Shown in pieces: positions 6,598 to 11,836 of a DNA stretch of 11,836 nucleotides. Every line of letters starts with the position of its first letter. The stretch's first letter is position 1. This DNA comes from Candidatus Iainarchaeum sp. (GTDB lineage Archaea > Iainarchaeota > Iainarchaeia > Iainarchaeales > JAAZKV01): contig JAQVNZ010000026.1 in NCBI GenBank assembly GCA_028702895.1, positions 1-11,836 of the forward strand. Direction: 5' to 3'. The notes beneath the pieces were generated by a model, which worked only from the letters and a program-made list of their open reading frames with translations, ran no database searches and had not been told where the DNA came from. A program made the position numbers and the translations under genes.

Positions 6598-7065
6598 ATG
6601 AAAAAACTAGAAATCGGTTCGGGTAATAAGCCTAAAGAAGGTTATTTGCATTTTGATATTCGTAAAGACATTAATGTTGATGTTGTGGGTGATGCGAAAA
6701 ATTTGCCGTTTGAAAATAATTCTTTTGAAGAAGTTTTTTCAAGATTTTTTTTAGAACACTTGGATAGAAAAGATGCGTTAAAAGTATTATCTGAAATTTT
6801 TAGAGTTTTAAAAAATAATGGGAAGTTAGAATTGATTGTTCCAAATTTAAATTATTTTTGTCGTCTTTTTATAGATGAAACTGGTCAAAAAAAACAATGG
6901 GCGTTAAATAAGATTTATGGTTTTGAAAATTATTTTGAAGACCATCATTTTTTTGGATATGATTTTGAAATATTATCTAATTTTTTAAACGAAATAGGGT
7001 TTGCAAATATTGAAAAATTAGAATCAGAAGAACAATACTTGCATGTGATTTGTTATAAAAATTAA
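6598..7065 (+). CDS. Class I SAM-dependent methyltransferase
   Basis: A compact 155-residue methyltransferase with Rossmann-like fold (Methyltransf_11 type, similar to COG4627 proteins). Motif I is LEIGSGNKP at 4-12. The acidic residue after strand 2 is D20 in HFDIR, and DAKNLPF at 32-38 marks strand 3. RFFLEHL at 49-55 is the motif IV region, and RVLKNNGKLELIVPN at 69-83 the post-motif strand. The C-terminal third carries Phe, Tyr and His residues (FEDHHFFGYDFE) and probably forms the substrate side. The substrate is not predictable; relatives act on small molecules, lipids or sugars. The ATG has no ribosome binding site but a TATA box 25 bp upstream, so it is probably leaderless. Its stop overlaps the stop of the convergent FKBP gene by 4 bases. 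Confidence 0.86.
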   Translation: MKKLEIGSGNKPKEGYLHFDIRKDINVDVVGDAKNLPFENNSFEEVFSRFFLEHLDRKDALKVLSEIFRVLKNNGKLELIVPNLNYFCRLFIDETGQKKQWALNKIYGFENYFEDHHFFGYDFEILSNFLNEIGFANIEKLESEEQYLHVICYKN

Positions 7066-7625
7066 TTAATTGAAATTAATTCAATATCAAAAATTAATGT
7101 TTTTCCAGCTAATTCGTGATTAAAATCAATAGTTGCATTTTTATCATTTTTTTCAATTATTTTTCCAGATATGCCATTTCCGCCAGAAACCATCATTCCA
7201 GTAACTAAATTTGAAAAATCTTTAAAAGAATTTGAATCAACTACTACTATTCGTGAATCATCAATATCACCATATGCTTTTTGGGGTAATAAAGTAACTG
7301 TTTTTTTGTCACCTACTTTCATATCAATAACTGCTTCATCAAAACCTTTTATCATTTGTCCTGCGCCAACCGTAAAATCTAATGTTTTTCGACCTACACT
7401 AGAATCAAAAATGTGGCCATTTTCTAAACGCCCAGTATAATGGACAGAAATATTATCTCCGTTTTTTACTTTGTTAATGTTATTTATATCATTCATATGA
7501 TCTGCCATTTCTAATCCCCCTTCACTTGACTGTTTGCCTAAACTAGTACAACCAAAAATTAAGCTAAAACAAAACAAAATTATTATTATTTTTGAATAAT
7601 TAATAATTATTTTTGAATTAATCAT
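7062..7625 (-). CDS. SlyD-like FKBP peptidyl-prolyl isomerase, predicted lipoprotein
   Basis: A 187-residue exported folding catalyst. Residues 1-25 are a signal peptide (Lys, then a long Ile/Leu/Phe core) ending in the lipobox LIFGC, with C26 as lipidation site. A polar linker (27-54) follows. The FKBP domain begins GDNISVHYTGRLENGHIFDSS and continues VGAGQMIKGFDEAVIDMKVGD. An insert-in-flap chaperone domain lies at about 121-153 (IDDSRIVVVD to SGGNG), then NHELAGKTLIFDIEL, which is typical of SlyD and short archaeal FKBPs. The expected active-site residues (Y63, D74, F85) appear present. It would act outside the membrane on newly exported proteins. The ATG at 7625 is the only start retaining the signal peptide. 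It converges with and overlaps the methyltransferase by 4 bases. Confidence 0.9.
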   Translation of the reverse strand: MINSKIIINYSKIIIILFCFSLIFGCTSLGKQSSEGGLEMADHMNDINNINKVKNGDNISVHYTGRLENGHIFDSSVGRKTLDFTVGAGQMIKGFDEAVIDMKVGDKKTVTLLPQKAYGDIDDSRIVVVDSNSFKDFSNLVTGMMVSGGNGISGKIIEKNDKNATIDFNHELAGKTLIFDIELISIN

Positions 7626-7650
7626 AATAATTTTTGAACTGCAAATGAAC

Positions 7651-7657
7651 TTAAATG
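7651..7657 (-). promoter_or_regulatory. Weak TATA-like box for the FKBP gene
   Basis: The minus strand reads CATTTAA, 26-32 bp before the ATG at 7625, with no ribosome binding site between. Position fits a near-leaderless start, but the match is poor. Confidence 0.25.
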
Positions 7658-7730
7658 TTTCTTTTTAAGAAAATTATTTGTTATGTATATTTAACAATCA
7701 GGTTTTAATGTTTTAGAATATTATTTTTTT

Positions 7731-8210
7731 ATGTCTGTTTTGATAGCATATTATCCTCTTGGGGAAATTATAAAAGTTGCTAAAAAATTTGAAGAACTTT
7801 TTAAAAAAAATGATGTTAAGGTTATTCTTTATGATACTAATGTTGATAAAAAAATTTGTTTAAAAAAACAATTTAAAAAAGAAAAACAATTAAGTCTTGA
7901 AAAAGAAATTCCGTCTTTGAAAAATGTTGATTTAATTCTAATTGGAACACCAATAATTTCTTTTACTTCGGTTCCAGCAATTAATATTTTTATTCGATCT
8001 CTTCCAAATTTGAATAATAAAAAAATAGTTTTATTTGCAACTGGGATTGGATTGCCAGGGAATGCTATTAAAAAAATGTCTTCTTTATTATCAATGAAAA
8101 ACGCTAATGTTATTGATTCACAAGTTTTTTTTAGTATTTTTGAATTTGATTCTAAAAAAATGCTTGAAATAGAAAATTTTTTTAATAAATTTTATTCAAA
8201 TTATAAATAA
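7731..8210 (+). CDS. Flavodoxin-fold protein, possibly with altered FMN phosphate loop
   Basis: A 159-residue cytoplasmic protein with flavodoxin fold. Strand 1 is SVLIAYYPLG, then a helix and the strand VKVILYDT. A Lys-rich insert (40-58) follows, then NVDLILIGTPIISFTSVPAI at 65-84, which is the second FMN loop region. KKIVLFATGIGLPGNAIKKM (97-116) carries the third loop, and the last strand and helix close the fold. The later blocks match archaeal flavodoxin-like proteins well. However, the first loop, normally [ST]x[ST]Gx[ST] and holding the FMN phosphate, is PLGEI here, so FMN binding may be weak or lost. It stands alone between divergent and convergent neighbours. It could be an electron carrier or a non-redox relative. 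Confidence 0.75.
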   Translation: MSVLIAYYPLGEIIKVAKKFEELFKKNDVKVILYDTNVDKKICLKKQFKKEKQLSLEKEIPSLKNVDLILIGTPIISFTSVPAINIFIRSLPNLNNKKIVLFATGIGLPGNAIKKMSSLLSMKNANVIDSQVFFSIFEFDSKKMLEIENFFNKFYSNYK

Positions 8211-8264
8211 TTTTTTTAAAAATTTATTTTATTAGATTTTTATTATAAAAATAATTATTTTTTT
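8211..8264. terminator. T-runs between convergent genes (bidirectional termination region)
   Basis: Seven T follow the flavodoxin-like gene stop directly (8211-8217), with further T-runs at 8237-8241 and 8258-8264. The A-runs at 8218-8222 and 8247-8251 are T-runs for the opposing gene. Oligo-T alone can terminate archaeal RNA polymerase, and the 66-bp space between two gene ends is the expected place. Confidence 0.45.
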
Positions 8265-8276
8265 AAACAATAATGT

Positions 8277-9191
8277 TTAATTTTTTAATCCGCCAACCAT
8301 TTTATCAATTTGGTCAAAAACATCTGCTTCAAAAATTTCATTTTCATTTTTTCTTTTATCTGATTTTTTTTGTTGAATTAATATTTGTTCTGCACCTTTT
8401 TTTAATTCATTCTTAATTTTTTCAATTTGATCAACTTTTTGAATTGATTTTATATTTCCTTCAAGAGATATAATTTCGCTTTTAATATCAACATTAATTT
8501 TTTGAAATGTAGATGCATCAATTTTTCTTTTATAATAACTTTTTTCAGCGATTTGTAATTCATAAATTTTTTTTTGTTTTTGTTCTAATAACCCTTTTAA
8601 AATATTTTTTTTATCTTCAGAAATTAAATTTAGTTTTTGTATTTCTTCTTCACTTAACTGAATTTTCTTTTTAGAATCAATTTGGGCTTCAATACTTATT
8701 AATTCAGCGTTTTTTTCTTTAGAAATTTTATCAAAAGTATTTTTATCAATTTTATTTTTTAAAAATTGATTTTCAGCAATTTTTAATTCTTGATTTAAAC
8801 TTTCTCTTTTTTGTTCAATACTAGCTTGGCTGGTAAAAGTATTTTTTTCATTATTTAAATTTTTTTTATTAACTTCATCAGTAATATTATTTTTCATATT
8901 ATTTTGATTGTTTGTATTTTTTTGATTTTGTGAGTTAATTTGATTTGAGTTTATTGAAGCATTTCTATTTTTTTGTTTGATTTTTCCTTTAAAATTAATT
9001 ATTAAAATTATTATTATTAAAAATAAAACAATTATTCCACTAAAAAATTGAATAAAATTTCTTTCAAATTCAATAAAAAAATCTCCTAAATATATTTCAA
9101 TTGGATTTGAAATAAAAATAATAAAATAGTTTATTAATAAAATAAAAATTATTAAGACTATTCCAATAATGGTTATATTTTTTTTATTCAT
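8277..9191 (-). CDS. Unrecognised membrane-anchored coiled-coil protein with internal duplication
   Basis: I do not recognise this 304-residue protein. Two membrane helices (about 7-28 and 49-68) form a hairpin with both ends probably cytoplasmic. Residues 75-120 are an Asn/Gln-rich, probably disordered linker. From about 122 to 285 the protein is charged, helical and likely coiled coil. Two 37-residue units there, 135-171 and 211-247, align without gaps with 18 identities. Both share ELxIAE, then KIDxxTFxKI, then EIISLE-like endings, a pattern recalling short SHOCT-like helical motifs. The C-terminus FDQIDKMVGGLKN is separate and distinctive. The design suggests a membrane-tethered scaffold or oligomerising protein. 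It is transcribed away from the isomerase gene. Extreme Lys/Asn/Ile content follows the genome bias. Confidence 0.75.
   Translation of the reverse strand: MNKKNITIIGIVLIIFILLINYFIIFISNPIEIYLGDFFIEFERNFIQFFSGIIVLFLIIIILIINFKGKIKQKNRNASINSNQINSQNQKNTNNQNNMKNNITDEVNKKNLNNEKNTFTSQASIEQKRESLNQELKIAENQFLKNKIDKNTFDKISKEKNAELISIEAQIDSKKKIQLSEEEIQKLNLISEDKKNILKGLLEQKQKKIYELQIAEKSYYKRKIDASTFQKINVDIKSEIISLEGNIKSIQKVDQIEKIKNELKKGAEQILIQQKKSDKRKNENEIFEADVFDQIDKMVGGLKN
8284..8296. repeat. Left copy of a 13-bp inverted repeat flanking the coiled-coil gene
   Basis: TTTAATCCGCCAA here is the exact reverse complement of 9237-9249. This copy lies in the last codons of the coiled-coil gene (GGLK). Its CCGCC core is unusual in such AT-rich DNA. 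Confidence 0.45.
8451..8561 (-). repeat. Second unit of an internal protein duplication
   Basis: Encodes residues 211-247 of the coiled-coil membrane protein. It aligns without gaps to residues 135-171, with 18 of 37 residues identical and a period of 76 residues. Confidence 0.65.
8679..8789 (-). repeat. First unit of an internal protein duplication
   Basis: Encodes residues 135-171 of the coiled-coil membrane protein, the partner of the unit at 8451-8561. The core KID-x-x-TF-x-KI is shared by both. Confidence 0.65.
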
Positions 9192-9236
9192 ATTAAAATG
9201 AAATCATTTCAAAATAAAAAGCTTTTCTATTAATTT

Positions 9237-9249
9237 TTGGCGGATTAAA
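9237..9249. repeat. Right copy of the 13-bp inverted repeat
   Basis: TTGGCGGATTAAA lies in the divergent spacer between the coiled-coil gene and the isomerase gene, 46 bp upstream of the former's ATG. No target-site duplication is visible outside the pair. Confidence 0.45.
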
Positions 9250-9316
9250 CGATTAGAAACAATTAAATAATAATAAATCCTTATTTTATTGTATTAGAGT
9301 TTTCAAAGTTATATTT

Positions 9317-9322
9317 AAGGTG
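9317..9322 (+). promoter_or_regulatory. Ribosome binding site for the isomerase gene
   Basis: AAGGTG lies 5 bases before the ATG at 9328 and matches the archaeal anti-Shine-Dalgarno. It confirms this start. Confidence 0.6.
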
Positions 9323-9327
9323 TATTT

Positions 9328-10257
9328 ATGGATATTATAAAAAAAACTGTTTTAGATTTAAAATCATTAAAAATACAAGGTGCAACAAATGTTAGAAAAA
9401 AAAGTTTAGAAGCTCTTGTAAAAGCATCTTTATTAAGCAAATTTAATAATGAAAAAGAGTTTAGACAAGAATTTTTAAAAAATGCTAAAAAATTATTTAA
9501 TGCTAGGCCAACAGAACCTGAATTAAGAACTTCAATTAGGATTGTTAAAAAAAATATTTCTGATAAAAAGTTAACTGTTAATGAAATGAAAAAAATAATT
9601 GAATCAACTGTGCAAGAATATGAAAAAAATCGTGGTGTTGCTATTGAAAAAATGTCTAAGTATGGTGCAGAATTAATCAAACCAAATTCAACCATATTAA
9701 CTATTTGTCATTCAAGTACTGTAGTTAGTACTCTTATAAAAGCTAAGAAAAAAATCGCACATGTTTATTGTTGTGAAACTAGGCCGCGTTTCCAAGGTAG
9801 AATTACTGCTAGTGAGCTTTCAAAAGCAGGGATTAAGGTTACACTAATCGTGGATAATGCTGCATCAACAGTTTTGAAAAAATGCGATTATTTTTTTTCG
9901 GGTGCTGATGCGTTTTTAGCTGACGGAGATGTTATTAATAAAATTGGTACAAACCAAATTAGTATTCTGTGTAAAAAATATTCTACTAAACATTATGTTG
10001 TTCTTTCAACACATAAATTTGAACCAAGTTCTTTTTTTGGAAAAGATAGTCCGATTGAACAAAGAAATTCAAAAGAAGTTTTAGAAAAAAATATTAAAGG
10101 AGTAGAAATAATAAATCCTGCTTTTGATAGAACTGATTCTTCGTTAATAGAGGGAATTATTTGTGAAAAAGGAGTTTTTTCACCACAATTATTGGCAGGA
10201 AATTTATATACTGAATTAAAATTAGATAAATATGAAAAAAACTTTCTAACATTATAA
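9328..10257 (+). CDS. e2b2: Ribose-1,5-bisphosphate isomerase (eIF2B-alpha-like family)
   Basis: A 309-residue enzyme that converts ribose-1,5-bisphosphate to ribulose-1,5-bisphosphate, the middle step of the archaeal AMP-to-3-phosphoglycerate route. The N-terminal helical part starts with the specific LKIQGATNVRKKSLEAL. The Rossmann-like part has ICHSSTVV with C127, CCETRPRFQGRITA at 148-161, VDNAAS, GADAFLADGDVINKIGT at 192-208 and LSTHKFEP. In the characterised Thermococcus enzyme a Cys and an Asp (Cys133, Asp202) are catalytic. C127 and the Asp of GAD (D194) take those places, while true eIF2B subunits lack this Cys. Length is normal (about 310-325). It lies 149 bp before the AMP phosphorylase gene, its upstream partner in the pathway. 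A methylthioribose-1-phosphate isomerase is less likely given the motifs. Confidence 0.92.
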   Translation: MDIIKKTVLDLKSLKIQGATNVRKKSLEALVKASLLSKFNNEKEFRQEFLKNAKKLFNARPTEPELRTSIRIVKKNISDKKLTVNEMKKIIESTVQEYEKNRGVAIEKMSKYGAELIKPNSTILTICHSSTVVSTLIKAKKKIAHVYCCETRPRFQGRITASELSKAGIKVTLIVDNAASTVLKKCDYFFSGADAFLADGDVINKIGTNQISILCKKYSTKHYVVLSTHKFEPSSFFGKDSPIEQRNSKEVLEKNIKGVEIINPAFDRTDSSLIEGIICEKGVFSPQLLAGNLYTELKLDKYEKNFLTL

Positions 10258-10355
10258 ATTTACTATATAATAAAAATTTTTAATAAAAATAAAATTCAAT
10301 AATAAAATCAAATTTTTAGTAACAAAATAAATTAAAAAAAATTCTTACAAAACAA

Positions 10356-10364
10356 TTATAAATA
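10356..10364 (+). promoter_or_regulatory. TATA-like box for the AMP phosphorylase gene
   Basis: TTATAAATA, preceded by an A-rich BRE-like stretch, would place the transcript start near 10385 and give a leader of about 22 bases holding a ribosome binding site. The phosphorylase would then have its own promoter. The rest of the 149-bp spacer (10258-10355) shows only AT-rich sequence. Confidence 0.5.
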
Positions 10365-10396
10365 CTAAAAACCTATTTGTAATATTTGATTTTAAC

Positions 10397-10403
10397 GGGT
10401 GAT
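10397..10403 (+). promoter_or_regulatory. Strong ribosome binding site selecting a TTG start
   Basis: GGGTGAT is the best match in the window to the archaeal anti-Shine-Dalgarno and lies 3 bases before TTG (10407). The next in-frame ATG (10425) would be 21 bases away, too far, so TTG is preferred. Confidence 0.6.
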
Positions 10404-10406
10404 AAT

Positions 10407-11836
10407 TTGCAATATACAAGAAAAATGAAAGTAAAAGAATTTCCAATTTCAGCAGGTAAATTAGTTTGTATTTTAAACGAAGTTGACGCAAAAGATTTAG
10501 GAGTATTTACTGGAGATAGATTAGAATTAACTAATATTAGAAATACTAAAAAAGCCGTTGCAATAGTTGATATCACAAAAAGCGAGGTAAAAGAAAAAAC
10601 TATTGGATTATTTGAAGATTTAATTGTTTTATTAAAAACAAAATCAACTGATTATTTGAATATTACAGCAACCCCACCATTAAAAAGTCTTGATTTTATT
10701 AAAAAGAAAATGGATGGAGAAAGACTAAATGGTTTAGAATTAAAAGAAATTGTAAAAGACATTGCGGATAATCGATTAAATGATATTGAAGCAAGTGCAT
10801 TCATTTCCGCAGTTTATATGAAAGGTTTTGATTTAGAAGAAATAACGAATATAACAAAAGCGCTTATTGATAATGGCCAATCAATCTCTTTTGATAAATC
10901 ACCTATTGTTGATAAACATAGTATTGGGGGAATAAATGGTAGAGCAACAATGATAATTGTTCCAATAATTGCTGCTGCAGGATTATTTATTCCAAAAACA
11001 TCTTCGCGAAGTATTACTAGTGCGGGTGGCACTGCGGATGCAATGGAAGTTTTAGCTCCAGTTGATTTAGATTTTACTAAAATAAAAAAAATTGTTAATA
11101 CACACGGTGCAGTAATAGTTCATGGTGGTGCAGTAGACTTGGCACCTGCAGATGATAAAATAATTAAAATACGCCATCCTCTTGCATTAGACCCTGAAGG
11201 AATGTTAATTGCATCAGTTCTTGCAAAAAAAGCTAGTGTTGGTAGTAAATATGTTGTGATAGATTTGCCTGTTGGAGAATATGCGAAAATTAAGGATAAA
11301 AATTATGCTTTACAAATGGCAAAAAAATTTGTTCAAGTTGGAAAAGAAGTTGGAATGGAAATAGAGGCAGTAATAACTAATGGTGATGAACCGTCCGGTT
11401 TAGCTTTTGGTCCAGCTTTGGAAGCAAAATATATAATGGAAATTTTGGAATGCAAAAGATTTGATAATCTTGCTCAAAAAAGTTGTGAATTATCAGGAGC
11501 CATTTTTGAATTAGCAGGCTTAGCAAAAAACGGTAAAGGTTATGATTTGGCCTTAGAGATTTTACGAAATGGTAAGGCTCTTAAAAAAATGAAGGATATT
11601 ATTCATGCTCAAGGGGGAGATATTGATTCTAGTACAAAAATAATTTTGTCTCCATTAAATAAAGAAATAATATCAAAAGAAGATGGAGTAATACAAGCGT
11701 TTAATCTAAAAAGTTTAACTACTATTGCAAGAATGTCAGGTGCACCAGCTAACAAATTATCTGGGATTTTGTTAAACAAATCAGTTGGAGAAAAAGTGCA
11801 CAAGGGTGAATTAATAATGACTATTTTTGCTGAAAA
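10407..11836 (+). CDS. deoA: AMP phosphorylase / thymidine phosphorylase-like (3' end outside window)
   Basis: Would split AMP (or other NMPs) with phosphate into a free base and ribose-1,5-bisphosphate. The frame is open for 476 codons to the window edge, so roughly the last 20-30 residues are missing. Residues 1 to about 88 form the N-terminal extension found in archaeal AMP phosphorylases and absent from bacterial thymidine phosphorylase. Then come the helical domain (KKKMDGERLNGLELKEIVKD), the phosphate-site block DKHSIGGINGRATM at 169-182, KTSSRSITSAGGTADAMEVL at 197-216, HGGAVDLAPADD at 239-250 and GPALEAK. Start is TTG with a strong GGTGAT site. The isomerase using its product is immediately upstream. 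Parts such as TADAMEVLAPVDLD also resemble the TIGR02645 archaeal/bacterial phosphorylase group, so nucleotide preference is inferred mainly from context. Confidence 0.9.
   Translation, partial: MQYTRKMKVKEFPISAGKLVCILNEVDAKDLGVFTGDRLELTNIRNTKKAVAIVDITKSEVKEKTIGLFEDLIVLLKTKSTDYLNITATPPLKSLDFIKKKMDGERLNGLELKEIVKDIADNRLNDIEASAFISAVYMKGFDLEEITNITKALIDNGQSISFDKSPIVDKHSIGGINGRATMIIVPIIAAAGLFIPKTSSRSITSAGGTADAMEVLAPVDLDFTKIKKIVNTHGAVIVHGGAVDLAPADDKIIKIRHPLALDPEGMLIASVLAKKASVGSKYVVIDLPVGEYAKIKDKNYALQMAKKFVQVGKEVGMEIEAVITNGDEPSGLAFGPALEAKYIMEILECKRFDNLAQKSCELSGAIFELAGLAKNGKGYDLALEILRNGKALKKMKDIIHAQGGDIDSSTKIILSPLNKEIISKEDGVIQAFNLKSLTTIARMSGAPANKLSGILLNKSVGEKVHKGELIMTIFAE

Noticed and set aside
8211..8276. 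AT-rich stretch as a replication origin
   Set aside because: No origin recognition box repeats and no Cdc6/Orc1 gene nearby; T-runs between convergent genes explain it better.
9199..9211. Palindrome TGAAATCATTTCA just upstream of the coiled-coil gene
   Set aside because: A perfect 6-bp inverted repeat with one central base could be an operator, but short A/T-rich palindromes are common here and no regulator gene is adjacent.
8284..9249. The segment as an insertion sequence
   Set aside because: It has a 13-bp inverted repeat at its ends, but the enclosed gene has no transposase features and no target duplication is seen; kept only as a repeat finding.
9315..9695. Open frame of 126 codons on the minus strand over the isomerase gene
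   Set aside because: Fully antisense to a strongly conserved enzyme, with no start signal.
10407..11836. Classical bacterial thymidine phosphorylase
   Set aside because: The roughly 88-residue N-terminal extension and the adjacent ribose-1,5-bisphosphate isomerase fit an AMP phosphorylase-type enzyme better.
1..11836. CRISPR arrays, tRNA or rRNA genes, RuBisCO
   Set aside because: Looked for on both strands by eye; no regularly spaced direct repeats, no tRNA-like T-loop (GGTTCRANTCC-type) segments and no RuBisCO motifs were found.

Overview
The window is very AT-rich and reads as a piece of an archaeal chromosome, most likely from a small-genome DPANN-type lineage (Woesearchaeota/Pacearchaeota-like; the lineage is inferred, not proven). 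Three things point to archaea. There is a ribose-1,5-bisphosphate isomerase next to an AMP phosphorylase-type gene, which is the archaeal AMP-to-RuBP route. TATA boxes sit about 26 bp upstream of start codons with almost no leader. Where a ribosome binding site exists it is GGTGAT or GTGAT, complementary to the archaeal 16S 3' end. No rRNA, tRNA, CRISPR array, transposase or prophage gene was seen, and no gene-free stretch exceeds 300 bases.

Layout. Positions 1-455 hold the 3' end of a bacterial-type S-adenosylmethionine synthetase, ending in a hairpin plus T-run. A CorA-type Mg2+ channel follows (593-1534, +). The minus strand then carries a long run of genes, read from 6546 down to 1545: a TrmB-like winged-helix regulator, a small CoA-binding protein, a CPA-type cation/proton antiporter, a nuclease-like domain fused to a membrane domain, a COG2509-type FAD dehydrogenase with no normal start codon, and a pyrimidine-dimer glycosylase homologue. 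A small SAM methyltransferase (6598-7065, +) shares a compact divergent promoter with the regulator. After it come a SlyD-like FKBP lipoprotein (7062-7625, -), a flavodoxin-fold protein (7731-8210, +) and an unrecognised membrane/coiled-coil protein with an internal duplication (8277-9191, -). The window ends with ribose-1,5-bisphosphate isomerase (9328-10257, +) and a 3'-truncated AMP phosphorylase (10407 to the edge, +).

How genes work together. The clearest functional unit is the last pair: the phosphorylase would turn AMP plus phosphate into adenine and ribose-1,5-bisphosphate, and the isomerase would convert that to ribulose-1,5-bisphosphate, the substrate of type III-like RuBisCO. RuBisCO itself is not in the window. 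The other genes look like ordinary housekeeping (ion transport, DNA repair, protein folding, redox) in tightly packed short transcription units. The best candidates for undescribed biology are the nuclease-membrane fusion, the duplicated coiled-coil membrane protein, and the divergent promoter whose single TATA box lies midway between two start codons.
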